Shown here: positions 27,808-36,365 of the stretch, in pieces
Layout of the letters: the number at the start of each line of letters is the position of its first letter
Position numbering within the stretch: position 1 is the stretch's first letter
Program-made: the position numbers and the translations under genes
Notes under the pieces: generated by a model
What the model saw: the letters and a program-made list of their open reading frames with translations, nothing else
Databases searched by the model: none
What the model was told of the DNA's origin: nothing
NCBI RefSeq assembly: GCF_016464425.1
Contig: NZ_JADDKQ010000005.1
Location: 1-64,000, forward strand
Length of the DNA stretch: 64,000 bases
Reading direction: 5' to 3'
DNA from: Actinotalea solisilvae
Lineage (GTDB): Bacteria > Actinomycetota > Actinomycetes > Actinomycetales > Cellulomonadaceae

Positions 27808-29058
27808 TCAGCCGAGGTCGCTGATGCGCGGCATGACCGCCGTGTCGACGCCGAGCACCGACTTCTCGTCGGGGCGGTGCTGGAGCACGGTGTCGACGTA
27901 GCTGCGCACCGCCTCGGCCATGGGCACGTCGCGGCCCTGCTCGCGCGAGACGAACCACCGGTGGTCGAGCATCTCGTGGAACATCTGCGCGGGCTCGAGC
28001 TTGCCGCGCAGCTCGCGCGGGACCGCGCGGACGGCCGGCTCGAACACCGTGGTGAGCCAGTCGTGCGCGGCGAACTCCTCGTCCTCGCCCTGCCGGTCCG
28101 CGGCCGCGCGGTAGGCGTCGAGGTCGTTGAGCAGGCGGCGCGCCTGGTTCTCCTGGACGTCGAGGCCCGTGAGGCGCATGAGGCGGCGGCTGTGGTGGCC
28201 GGCGTCGACGACCTTCGGCCGGATGCTCACGGTCGTGCCGTCGACGTCGGTGATGATGTCGAGCTCGCCGACGTCGAAGCCCAGCTCGTTGAGGTGCTCG
28301 ATGCGCGCCGCGACGCGCCACCGCTCGCCCGTGCCGAAGGACTCGGCGTCGGTCAGGGCCGCCCAGAGCTCCTCGTACCGCTCGACGAGGCGCGCGCCGA
28401 TCGCGACCGTGTCGACGCCCTCCTCGAGCAGCTCGCCCGCCTCGAGGTCCATGAGCTCGCCGATGATGTTGACCCGGGCGACCTCGAGGTCGTAGGACCG
28501 CTGGCCGTCGGAGAGGCGCTCGTGCAGGTCGCCCGTCTCCGCGTCGACGAGGTAGGCGGCGAACGTCTCGGCGTCGCGCCGGAAGAGCGTGTTCGACAGC
28601 GACACGTCGCCCCAGTAGAAGCCCGACAGGTGCAGGCGCACGAGGAGCACCGCGAGGGCGTCGATGAGGCGCGTCGTCGTGTCCGGCTGCAGCGCCGTGC
28701 TGAACAGCGCGCGGTAGGGCAGCGAGAACTGCAGGTGCTTGGTGATGAGCACGGCCTCGAGGCGCTCGCCGTCGGGGGAGCGGCGGCCGTTGATGACGCC
28801 GACCGGCTCGACGCTCGGCACGTCGAGGCGGCTGAGCGCGCGCAGCAGCTCGTACTCGCGGTAGGCGACGGTCTCGCCGATCTCCTTGACCGCGATGACG
28901 CGGCCCGAGAGCTTGACGAACCGCACGACGTGGCGCGAGATGCCTCGGGGCAGGGCCGCGAGCACGCTCTCCGGCCACTCCTCGAGCGGGATGTGCCACG
29001 GCAGGTCCAGGAGCGCCGGGTCCGGCGCGGCCGCGGTGATCTGCAGGGAGTCGGGCAT
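27808..29058 (-). CDS. DUF4032 protein with kinase-like fold
   Basis: This conserved actinobacterial protein has 416 residues. The N-terminal half resembles a lipopolysaccharide-kinase/RIO-like fold: VIAVKEIGETVAYREYELL looks like a beta3 Lys and alphaC, HLSGFYWGDVSLSNTLF looks like a catalytic loop (Asp and Asn), and AYLVDAETGDL looks like a DFG-type metal site. The C-terminal half is the DUF4032 domain. No substrate is known. The start at 29058 is chosen because conservation begins at MPDSLQI; the upstream extension is low in information. It is next to an MsiK-like ATPase in the same direction. Confidence 0.85.
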   Translation of the reverse strand: MPDSLQITAAAPDPALLDLPWHIPLEEWPESVLAALPRGISRHVVRFVKLSGRVIAVKEIGETVAYREYELLRALSRLDVPSVEPVGVINGRRSPDGERLEAVLITKHLQFSLPYRALFSTALQPDTTTRLIDALAVLLVRLHLSGFYWGDVSLSNTLFRRDAETFAAYLVDAETGDLHERLSDGQRSYDLEVARVNIIGELMDLEAGELLEEGVDTVAIGARLVERYEELWAALTDAESFGTGERWRVAARIEHLNELGFDVGELDIITDVDGTTVSIRPKVVDAGHHSRRLMRLTGLDVQENQARRLLNDLDAYRAAADRQGEDEEFAAHDWLTTVFEPAVRAVPRELRGKLEPAQMFHEMLDHRWFVSREQGRDVPMAEAVRSYVDTVLQHRPDEKSVLGVDTAVMPRISDLG

Positions 29059-29155
29059 CGGGTCCTCCGACGCGAAGGGCGGGACGGCTGCTCGCCGCCC
29101 CGCCCTCCGGGTGATCAGGTGGTGCTCAGGTGGTGGTGCTGGTGCCCAGGCCCGG

Positions 29156-30283
29156 TCAGACGTTGATGCGGGCACCGCTCGCGGACGAGAACACGTGGCG
29201 CTCGCCCGGGCGGATGGCGACCCAGATCGTGTCGCCCTTCATGGGCACCTGGCGGGGGTCGACGCGCACGATGATCTGCGCGTCGCCGGCGCCGGAGTGG
29301 ATCTCCTTGGCCGCCGCGCCCGCGTTCGCGAGCTCGCCGTAGACGAACGCGTCCGAGCCGAGCTCCTCGACGAGGACGACGCGGATCGGGATCGCACCCT
29401 CGTTGGCCTGGGTCACGACGTCGAGCGACTCGGGGCGGAAGCCCATCGTGATGTGGCCCTTGTCCTCCGGCTTGATCGCGGCGATGACGTCGCGCTCGAG
29501 CGGGATGCGGGTCTGGCCGAGCTGGGCCGCGCCCTCGGACACCTGGAAGGAGCCGATGTTCATGGCCGGCGAGCCGATGAAGCCGGCGACGAAGACGTTG
29601 GCCGGGGTGTCGTACATGTCGCGCGGCGTGCCGACCTGCTGCAGGACGCCGTCCTTGAGGACCGCGATGCGGTCACCCATGGTGAGGGCCTCGGTCTGGT
29701 CGTGCGTGACGTAGACCGTCGTGACGCCCAGGCGGCGCTGGAGCGAGGCGATCTGCGTGCGCGTCTGGACGCGGAGCTTGGCGTCGAGGTTCGACAGCGG
29801 CTCGTCCATGAGGAACACCTGGGGCTGACGCACGATCGCGCGGCCCATGGCGACGCGCTGACGCTGGCCGCCGGAGAGCGCCTTCGGCTTGCGGTCGAGG
29901 TACTCGGTGAGGTCGAGGATCTTCGCGGCCTCCTCGACGCGCTTGCGGATGTCGGCCTTGGGGGTGCCGGCGATCTTCAGCGCGAAGCCCATGTTGTCCG
30001 CGACGGACATGTGGGGGTAGAGGGCGTAGTTCTGGAACACCATCGCGATGTCGCGGTCCTTCGGCTGGACGTCCGTGACGTCGCGGTCGCCGATGAGGAT
30101 GCGGCCGGAGTTGACGTCCTCCAGGCCGGCGAGCATGCGGAGCGAGGTGGACTTGCCGCAGCCCGAGGGGCCGACGAGGACGAGGAACTCGCCGTCGGCG
30201 ATCTCCAGGTCCAGCGCGTCGACCGCGGGGCGCTCGGTCCCCGGGTAGATCCGGGAAGCCTTGTCGTACGTGACCGTAGCCAT
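29156..30283 (-). CDS. msiK: Multi-sugar ABC transporter ATPase, MsiK/UgpC type
   Basis: This 375-residue ABC ATPase of the CUT1 sugar group has Walker [11 protein letters not shown]-loop in VFQNYALYPHM, signature LSGGQRQRVAMGRA, Walker B VFLMDEPLSNLDAKLR and H-loop VYVTHDQTEALTMGDR. A C-terminal TOBE/MalK regulatory domain (about 240-375) follows. MsiK-type ATPases power several sugar importers, such as cellobiose, maltose and xylobiose, whose permeases are encoded elsewhere; none is present here. ATG at 30283. A structured leader resembling the msiK RNA motif precedes it. Confidence 0.93.
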   Translation of the reverse strand: MATVTYDKASRIYPGTERPAVDALDLEIADGEFLVLVGPSGCGKSTSLRMLAGLEDVNSGRILIGDRDVTDVQPKDRDIAMVFQNYALYPHMSVADNMGFALKIAGTPKADIRKRVEEAAKILDLTEYLDRKPKALSGGQRQRVAMGRAIVRQPQVFLMDEPLSNLDAKLRVQTRTQIASLQRRLGVTTVYVTHDQTEALTMGDRIAVLKDGVLQQVGTPRDMYDTPANVFVAGFIGSPAMNIGSFQVSEGAAQLGQTRIPLERDVIAAIKPEDKGHITMGFRPESLDVVTQANEGAIPIRVVLVEELGSDAFVYGELANAGAAAKEIHSGAGDAQIIVRVDPRQVPMKGDTIWVAIRPGERHVFSSASGARINV

Positions 30284-30295
30284 GATGAAACCGAT

Positions 30296-30332
30296 CCCTC
30301 CACCGGCAGGTACGTGCCGGACGATCCGTCGT
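30296..30332 (-). ncRNA. Structured leader, candidate msiK RNA motif
   Basis: On the minus strand two adjacent perfect hairpins, ACGA-CGGA-TCGT (30332-30321) and CCGGCA-CGTACC-TGCCGG (30320-30303), run into GGAGGG (30301-30296), the ribosome site for the MsiK-like gene. The msiK RNA motif is a known actinobacterial leader structure in exactly this place. I match it by position and general shape, not by a covariance model. Confidence 0.5.
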
Positions 30333-30371
30333 GAATGGGAGTTGTCAGGTGTCGTCGATGACACCGACACG

Positions 30372-30419
30372 GGGGACCCGGACCGCGTGCGGTCCCCGTC
30401 CGGACCGACGACGGTCCGG
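30372..30419 (-). terminator. Hairpins downstream of otsB
   Basis: CCGGACCG-ACGA-CGGTCCGG (30400-30419) is a perfect 8-bp tetraloop hairpin. GGGGACC/GGTCCCC (30372-30397) forms another nearby. They lie between the otsB stop and the MsiK promoter region and probably end the otsA-otsB mRNA. The rest of the 241-base gap holds only the MsiK leader. Confidence 0.65.
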
Positions 30420-30524
30420 GGCGGGGTGTGGTCCACGTCACCCGTGCGACGTGGCCATCCTGCCACACCGTTCGCGGAGGTCGGCACGGACCGGGCGCCG
30501 TGACCCGACGTCGGCCCGCGGCCG

Positions 30525-31307
30525 TCAGGCTCCCGCGAGCCGGTCCGCCAGGCCCGTGAGCAGCGCCGTCATCCCCTCGGGGTCGGGCACCCGGAAGCGC
30601 GCCGCCGTCTCGCCCGGGCCCACCTTGACCGTCACGTCGTCCGGCCCGAGGCTCGCGAAGGCGCGCTCGTCCGTGACGTCGTCGCCCGCGTAGGCGACGA
30701 GCGCGACCCCCAGCTCGGCGCGCAGCGCCGCGAGCGCGTGCCCCTTGGTCACCTCGAGCACCCCGAGCTCGACGACGTCCTTGCCGTGCATCGCGTCCGC
30801 CGCGCGCTCGCCGAGCGCGAGCGCGAGCGTGGTGAGGCGGTCGGCGTCGTGCGCCGACGCCGTGCGGGTGTGCAGCACCACGGACGCCGGCTTGTGCTCG
30901 ACGCGCGCCGTCGTGCCCTCGACCGCGGCGTCGAGCGCCTCGGTCAGCTCGGCCAGGAGCGCGGCCTGCTCGGCGTCGAGCTCGAGGTCGACGCGCACGA
31001 GGCCGCCGTCGCTCCACCGGCCGCGCTCGGCCCCGTGGCTGCCGACGAGCCAGGTGCCCTCGGGGACCTCGGCGAGCGCCGCGAGGTCCTCGACGCCGCG
31101 CCCGGAGACGAGCGCGAGGTGCAGGCCCGGGACGCCGGCGAGGCGCGCGAGGGCGTCGACCGAGCCCGGCAGCGCCCGGCTCGCCGAGGGGTCGTCGACG
31201 AGCGGCGCGAGCACGCCGTCGAAGTCGAGCGCGAGGAGCACCCCATCGCCCTCGCCGACGGCCCGGACGAGCCGGTCGACCGCCCCGCCGAGGTCCGCGC
31301 CGCTCAT
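30525..31307 (-). CDS. otsB: Trehalose-6-phosphate phosphatase
   Basis: This 260-residue HAD-superfamily phosphatase makes trehalose from trehalose 6-phosphate. HAD motif I is LALDFDGVLAP, the cap entry is VSGRGVEDL, the substrate-binding segment is RVEHKPASVVLH, and motif IV is AYAGDDVTDERAF. VTKGHALAAL is also typical. It overlaps otsA by four bases (ATGA). The pair makes trehalose, an osmolyte and reserve sugar. Confidence 0.95.
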   Translation of the reverse strand: MSGADLGGAVDRLVRAVGEGDGVLLALDFDGVLAPLVDDPSASRALPGSVDALARLAGVPGLHLALVSGRGVEDLAALAEVPEGTWLVGSHGAERGRWSDGGLVRVDLELDAEQAALLAELTEALDAAVEGTTARVEHKPASVVLHTRTASAHDADRLTTLALALGERAADAMHGKDVVELGVLEVTKGHALAALRAELGVALVAYAGDDVTDERAFASLGPDDVTVKVGPGETAARFRVPDPEGMTALLTGLADRLAGA

Positions 31308-32866
31308 GCGTCGTCCCCGCCGCGCGGGCCCTCGCCGTGGGGCTGGTGCGCGTGGCGGAGGTGGTCGACGTCCTGCTCGGGCACCTCGGCCCCGTCCACG
31401 CCCGCGCCCAGGGCGGCGAGGAAGCTGTCCGACCACTTGGTGACGTCGTCCGCCAGGACCCGGCGGCGCAGCTTGCGCATGCGGGCCCGCATCTCCTTGC
31501 GCTCCATCCGGGCCGCACGCTCGATGGTGTCCTTGAGCCCGTCGATGTCGTGGGGGTTGACGAGGAGCGCGCCGGAGAGCTCGTCCGCGGCGCCCGTGAA
31601 CTCGGACAGGACGAGGACGCCCCGGTCGTCGACGCACGCCGCGACGAACTCCTTGGCCACGAGGTTCATCCCGTCGCGCAGCGACGTCACGAGCATGACG
31701 TCGGCCGCGAGGTAGAGCGCCGCCATCTCGTCGGGCGGGTAGGAGTGGTGCAGGTAGTAGACGGCCGCGGACCCGATGGCGCCGAACTCGCCGTTGATCC
31801 GGCCGACGAGGCCCTCGACCTCGTCGCGCAGCTGCTGGTACGCCTCGACGTTCTCCCGGCTCGGGCTCGCGACCTGCACGAGCGCCGCGTCCGGCACGCT
31901 GAGCCGCCCCTCGGCCAGGAGCTCGCCGTAGGCCTTGATCCGGTGCCGGATGCCCTTGGTGTAGTCGAGGCGGTCGACGCCGAGCAGGAGGACCGCGGGG
32001 TTGCCCAGGTCCGCGCGGATCTCCTCGGCGCGGGCCCGGACCTCGGGCCGCCGCGCCATCGCGTCGAAGCGTGACGAGTCGATCGAGATGGGGAAGGCCG
32101 CGGCGCGCACGACGCGGTCCTCGCCGCCGTCGTGCCCGGGCACGGTGACGAGCTGGCCGCGGGCCGCGAGGTCGGTGAGGCGGCGCACGACGCGGATGAA
32201 GTTGCCCGCGTCGCCCGCGCGCTGGAAGCCCACGAGGTCGGCCCCCAGCAGGCCCTCGACGACCTGACGTCGCCACGGGAGCTGGGCGAAGATCTCGAGC
32301 GGCGGGAACGGGATGTGGTGGAAGTACCCGATGCGCAGGTCCGGCCGGAGCTCGCGCAGCAGCGCGGGGACGAGCTGCAGCTGGTAGTCGTGCACCCACA
32401 CGACGGCGCCCGGGGCGGCGAGACCCGCGGCAGCCTCGGCGAAGCGGCGGTTGACGCGGCGGTACGCGTCCCACCAGTGGCGGTGGAACTCCGGCGGGCT
32501 GATGACGTCGTGGCTCAGCGGCCACAGGGTGTCGTTGGAGAAGCCCTCGTAGTAGTCGGCGACCTCGTCCGCGCTCAGCGTCAGGGGCACGAGGTGCATG
32601 TCGTCGGCGTCGAACGGCTCGGCCTCGACGTCGGGCGAGCCCGTCCAGCCGATCCACGCGCCGTCGGCCGCCTGCATCACGGGCTCGAGCGCGCTGACGA
32701 GCCCGCCGGGGGAGCGGCGCCACGACGTGCTGCCGTCCTCCTCGACGGTGAGGTCCACGGGGAGCCGGTTGGCGACGACGACGATCTCGTACTGCTGGGG
32801 GCCCTGCGCCTCACCCGTGCCCGCTGCTCCCGCTGGTCCCGTTGTCTCTGTCTGTGTGCGCGTCAC
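31304..32866 (-). CDS. otsA: Trehalose-6-phosphate synthase
   Basis: This GT20 glycosyltransferase of 520 residues joins UDP-glucose and glucose 6-phosphate. Family motifs are VVVANRLPVDL, SWRRSPGGLVSALEPV, VWVHDYQLQLVPALLRE, GYFHHIPFPP, LGVDRLDYTKGI and TSLRDGMNLVAKEFVAA. The GTG start follows GGGGGAGG. A -10-like TAGCCT (minus strand 32900-32895) lies about 30 bases upstream, giving a short leader. The operon continues into otsB. Confidence 0.96.
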   Translation of the reverse strand: MTRTQTETTGPAGAAGTGEAQGPQQYEIVVVANRLPVDLTVEEDGSTSWRRSPGGLVSALEPVMQAADGAWIGWTGSPDVEAEPFDADDMHLVPLTLSADEVADYYEGFSNDTLWPLSHDVISPPEFHRHWWDAYRRVNRRFAEAAAGLAAPGAVVWVHDYQLQLVPALLRELRPDLRIGYFHHIPFPPLEIFAQLPWRRQVVEGLLGADLVGFQRAGDAGNFIRVVRRLTDLAARGQLVTVPGHDGGEDRVVRAAAFPISIDSSRFDAMARRPEVRARAEEIRADLGNPAVLLLGVDRLDYTKGIRHRIKAYGELLAEGRLSVPDAALVQVASPSRENVEAYQQLRDEVEGLVGRINGEFGAIGSAAVYYLHHSYPPDEMAALYLAADVMLVTSLRDGMNLVAKEFVAACVDDRGVLVLSEFTGAADELSGALLVNPHDIDGLKDTIERAARMERKEMRARMRKLRRRVLADDVTKWSDSFLAALGAGVDGAEVPEQDVDHLRHAHQPHGEGPRGGDDA

Positions 32867-32948
32867 CGCGACGACCTCCCCCGTCTCGCGCCCGAGGCTA
32901 TCGAGGGGGCGGTGCGCGCGCCTGGGGGACCGGCCGCCCGGCCGCCGC

Positions 32949-32954
32949 TAGCGT
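32949..32954 (+). promoter_or_regulatory. -10 element, leaderless kinase gene
   Basis: TAGCGT lies six bases before the ATG at 32961. The otsA -10 (TAGCCT, minus strand 32900-32895) is about 50 bases away on the other strand, so the two promoters share this short divergent region. Confidence 0.65.
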
Positions 32955-32960
32955 GCCGCC

Positions 32961-34706
32961 ATGGAGCGCATGGACGTGGCCCCGGGCACCGAGATCGGTG
33001 GCTACCGCGTGCTCGGCCCGCTCGGTCGCGGCGGCATGGGCGCGGTGTACCGCGCGGTCGACGCCGACGGCACCACCGTCGCGCTCAAGCTCCTCCACCC
33101 GCACCTGGGCGAGGACCCCGCCGCGCGCGAGCGCCTGCAGCGCGAGGTCCGCACGCTCCAGCGCGTGCGCCACCCCGGTGTCGCGCGCGTGCTCGACGCC
33201 GAGATCGAGGCGGGCGAGGCCTTCGTCGTCACCGAGCTCGTCGACGGCGAGGACCTGGGCACGCGCGTCCGCACGCGGGGCGCCCTCACGCCCGTCGAGC
33301 TCGCCGACCTCGCCGAGCGGCTGCGCGGCGCGGTCGCCGTCGTGCACGAGACGGGGGTGCTCCACCGCGACCTCACCCCGGGCAACGTCATGGTGACCGA
33401 GCGCGGGCCCGTGCTCATCGACTTCGGCATCGCGCAGGACGCCGACGACCTGCGCGTCACCTCGACGGGGCTCGTCATGGGCACGCCCGGCTTCGTCGCC
33501 CCCGAGGTGCTCGAGGGCGGCGAGCCGTCGGAGGCCGGCGACTGGTGGAGCTGGGCCGCGCTGCTCGTGCTCGCGGCGACGGGACGCCCGCCCTTCGGCG
33601 GGCCGCCGCTGCAGGCCGTGCTCGCCCGGGCGCGCGCGGGGGAGCCGGACCTCGAGGGCCTCGACCGGCGCACGGCGACGGCGCTGCGCGCGGCGCTCGC
33701 GGTCGACCCGTGGCGCCGGCCCGCGCCCGAGCACGTGGTCGCCGAGCTGCGCCTCGCCGCGCAGGGGGAGACCGAGCCGGACGCGGGGCCGGAGGGCGAC
33801 GACGACGTGACGCGCGCCGTGCCGCCGCCCCCGCCGCCCCCGCGCGACGGCGGGACGCGCGTCCTCGACGCGGGCGTCCCCGCGACCGCGCTGCTCGCGA
33901 CCGGCGCCGCCGCCGGGCCGGCGGGCGCCGACGCCGCCGACCCCGGGGCCGACGACGCCTGGGACGACGACGGCACGGACGCGTGGGACGACGACGCGGA
34001 CCCCGACGCGGACCTCGACGGCGACGACGATGCCGGCGACGGGGGCGTGCTCGACGAGGAGACGGGCGACGCCGCGCCGCTGCCCGAGCCGCGGCGGCGG
34101 ACGGGCACCGTCCTCGCGCTGGGGTCCGTGCTCGTCGCGCTCGGTGCGACGCGACCCGCCGTCGCGCTCCTCGTCGCCGTCGGCGTCGCGGTGCTCGTCC
34201 GCAGCGTGGGCCTGGACGTGACGGCGCTGCACCGCCGCCGCGCACGCCGCGGGGCCGGACGCGCCGACGCCGCGCGCGCCGTCGGCGCCTGGCCCTGGTA
34301 CCTCGTCCGCTCGGTCCTCGGCGTCGTCCCCGCGGCCGTCGTCGCCGCGAGCGTCGTCGTCGTGGTCGGCGGCGTAGGCTGGTGGCTCCTCGACACGGGC
34401 CGGTGGGTCGCGGTCGACCGTGCGCCCGGCGAGCCGGCCGGCCTGGGCCAGAACCCGGCCTGGGTCACCACGGCCCTGCTCGCGCTCGCGGTCCTCGCCG
34501 GCCTCCTCATGCTCTGGTTCGGGCCGCTGTGCCGGGCCACGCGCGTCGGCGCGCGCTGGACGCTCGCGACGGTCGCGCCGGGGTGGCCGGGCGCGCTCAC
34601 CGCGAGCGTGCTGGGCCTCGCGGCCGCCGCCGTCCTCGCCGTCCTCGCGCTCACGGGCGCCGACGTCGTCTGGTGGCCGCTGCCGGGTCCCCCTGACCTC
34701 GGCTGA
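32961..34706 (+). CDS. Membrane Ser/Thr protein kinase
   Basis: This 581-residue protein has an N-terminal Hanks-type kinase domain (about 13-270): glycine loop LGRGGMGAVY, Lys43 in VALKLL, catalytic loop HRDLTPGN (135-142), DFG at 154-156 and APE as VAPE. The catalytic-loop lysine of HRDLKPxN is replaced by Thr139, which may lower or alter activity. A proline run and a strongly acidic Asp-rich linker (about 329-366) follow, then four to five membrane helices (about 382-413, 455-480, 500-520, 545-570). There is no PASTA sensor. The leaderless -10 supports the first ATG. Targets are unknown. Confidence 0.88.
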   Translation: MERMDVAPGTEIGGYRVLGPLGRGGMGAVYRAVDADGTTVALKLLHPHLGEDPAARERLQREVRTLQRVRHPGVARVLDAEIEAGEAFVVTELVDGEDLGTRVRTRGALTPVELADLAERLRGAVAVVHETGVLHRDLTPGNVMVTERGPVLIDFGIAQDADDLRVTSTGLVMGTPGFVAPEVLEGGEPSEAGDWWSWAALLVLAATGRPPFGGPPLQAVLARARAGEPDLEGLDRRTATALRAALAVDPWRRPAPEHVVAELRLAAQGETEPDAGPEGDDDVTRAVPPPPPPPRDGGTRVLDAGVPATALLATGAAAGPAGADAADPGADDAWDDDGTDAWDDDADPDADLDGDDDAGDGGVLDEETGDAAPLPEPRRRTGTVLALGSVLVALGATRPAVALLVAVGVAVLVRSVGLDVTALHRRRARRGAGRADAARAVGAWPWYLVRSVLGVVPAAVVAASVVVVVGGVGWWLLDTGRWVAVDRAPGEPAGLGQNPAWVTTALLALAVLAGLLMLWFGPLCRATRVGARWTLATVAPGWPGALTASVLGLAAAAVLAVLALTGADVVWWPLPGPPDLG

Positions 34707-34780
34707 CCCCGGCTGACCTGCGCCGTCGCGGCGGACGGGTGACCCACGGGAAGTCCCGGGTCGGGTCCGGAGCCCTCGCG

Positions 34781-34786
34781 TACCCT
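34781..34786 (+). promoter_or_regulatory. -10 element, leaderless membrane-protein gene
   Basis: TACCCT lies exactly six bases before the GTG at 34793. Confidence 0.65.
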
Positions 34787-34792
34787 GGGCGG

Positions 34793-35302
34793 GTGAGTCC
34801 GGAGCGAGCACCGGGACGGCCGCAGCGGCGATGGCCGCTCGTGACGGCCGCGCTCGGCGCCGCCCTCGTGGCCGTGGTCGCCGTGCTCGGCGCCGCCGGG
34901 GCCCTGCTCGTCCACCCGTGCCTGCCGGGCGACGGCCTGGTCGGCGCCGTCGGCCTGCGCCTCGCGGTCCTCGGCCCCGACGCCGAGTGCCCGGTGGGCA
35001 CCCTCGGCTTCGCCGCCGACGGCTCGCAGGCCGCACGCCTGGTCGTCCTCGTCGCCCTGCCCGTGCTCGTCGCGCACCTGGCCGCGGCCCTCGCGGGCCT
35101 CTCCGTGCTCGTCGCGGCGCGCGCGCTGTGGCGCGGGGTCCGCTCGGCGGTGCGCGTGCTCGCGCGTCGCCTGCCCGTCGCGGCCGGCGTCGTCAGCCGC
35201 GTGGTCCGCACGCTGCCCGCCGTGCCCGCGGGCACCCCCGTGGTCCGGCCCGCCGTCGCCGTCGTGCGGCGGCGCGGCCCGCCCGCCCTGCTGCCCGTCT
35301 GA
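34793..35302 (+). CDS. Small membrane protein with paired exported cysteines
   Basis: This 169-residue protein of no recognised family has two membrane helices (about 15-40 and 80-112). The loop between them, probably outside, contains Cys43 and Cys66. A basic, Val/Arg-rich tail follows. Its gene is the first of three followed by the DsbA-like and VKOR genes, and the two loop cysteines could be a substrate or partner of that disulfide system. GTG start at 34793 fixed by the leaderless -10. Confidence 0.7.
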   Translation: MSPERAPGRPQRRWPLVTAALGAALVAVVAVLGAAGALLVHPCLPGDGLVGAVGLRLAVLGPDAECPVGTLGFAADGSQAARLVVLVALPVLVAHLAAALAGLSVLVAARALWRGVRSAVRVLARRLPVAAGVVSRVVRTLPAVPAGTPVVRPAVAVVRRRGPPALLPV

Positions 35303-35460
35303 CCCGCCGGAGGAGGGGCCACCCGCCCCGCGACCGCGGCGCACCGACGCCCGACGCCTCCCGTCGCCCGCCCACCGGGCCGGCACCGCCCGCCAGCAGC
35401 GAGCAGCACGACGACAACCGCACACCGACCGCGCCGCGGTCGCCCAGCCGGAGGACCACG

Positions 35461-36360
35461 ATGTCCAGCACGTCCCGCCCCACGGGGCCCACCCCTCGCC
35501 CGACCAAGGCCGCACGCCGCGACGAGGCGCGTGCCGACGCGCTGCGCCTGCGCGAGGAGCAGCAGCGCCAGGCGCGCCGCCAGCGCTCGATCGTCATCGC
35601 GCTGCTCGTCGTCGGGCTCGTCGTCGTCGCGGGCGTCGTGGCCTTCATCCTGTCGCGCGCGCCCCAGACGTCCGACTACGCCGACCTGCCCTCGTCCGAC
35701 GACTTCGCCGACGTCGAGGACCCCCTGGCCGACGTCGCGGCCCCCGCGACCGCGACCGACGACGGCGGCATCCGGGTCGGTGAGGACGGCGTGGCCGGCC
35801 TCACCGAGGTCCCCGAGGACGCCGTCGTCGTCACCGTCTACGCCGACTTCATGTGCCCGGTCTGCAACATGTTCGAGCAGAGCAACGGCCCGGTGCTCGA
35901 CGAGCTCCGCGAGGCGGGCGAGGTCGTCGTCGAGTACAAGCCCGTGAGCATCCTCGACCGCGCGGCCCAGGGCACGCGGTTCTCGACGCGCGCCGGCGCG
36001 GCTGCCGCGTTCGTCGCCGACCGCGCCCCCGAGGCGTTCGTCGGCTTCCACAGCGCGATGTTCGCCAGCCAGCCGGCCGAGAACACGCCCGGCCTCTCGG
36101 ACGAGGAGATCGCCGAGCTCGCGACCGCGGCCGGCGTGCCCGCCGCCGTCGCCGACGCGATCGCCGACGGCAGCTACCTCGAGGGCGAGGACTCGTTCGC
36201 CTCGTGGGTCGCCGCGTCGACCCAGGTCGCCTCGCGCGAGTTCGCGCCCCAGTTCGGGACGCCGACGATCCTGGTCGACGGCGAGAACCTCAGCGAGATC
36301 GGCGTCGACTGGCGCATCGAGGGCGCGCTCGAGGCCGCCATCGAGCAGGCGCGCGGCTGA
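35461..36360 (+). CDS. Membrane-anchored DsbA-like thiol oxidoreductase
   Basis: This 299-residue protein has a cytoplasmic charged N-terminus, one membrane helix (43-65), an acidic spacer (68-103), and an external thioredoxin/DsbA domain. The active site CPVC (Cys132, Cys135) sits in YADFMCPVCNMFEQ. The cis-proline loop is in FGTPTILVDGE. It should insert disulfides into exported proteins. The ATG follows GGAGGA. The VKOR gene starts six bases after its stop, giving a complete oxidation pair. Confidence 0.92.
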   Translation: MSSTSRPTGPTPRPTKAARRDEARADALRLREEQQRQARRQRSIVIALLVVGLVVVAGVVAFILSRAPQTSDYADLPSSDDFADVEDPLADVAAPATATDDGGIRVGEDGVAGLTEVPEDAVVVTVYADFMCPVCNMFEQSNGPVLDELREAGEVVVEYKPVSILDRAAQGTRFSTRAGAAAAFVADRAPEAFVGFHSAMFASQPAENTPGLSDEEIAELATAAGVPAAVADAIADGSYLEGEDSFASWVAASTQVASREFAPQFGTPTILVDGENLSEIGVDWRIEGALEAAIEQARG

Positions 36361-36365
36361 CGGCC

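Noticed and set aside
32132-34696. Open frame of about 850 codons overlapping otsA and the kinase gene
   Set aside because: It crosses the divergent promoter region and has no recognisable domain. otsA and the kinase explain both halves.
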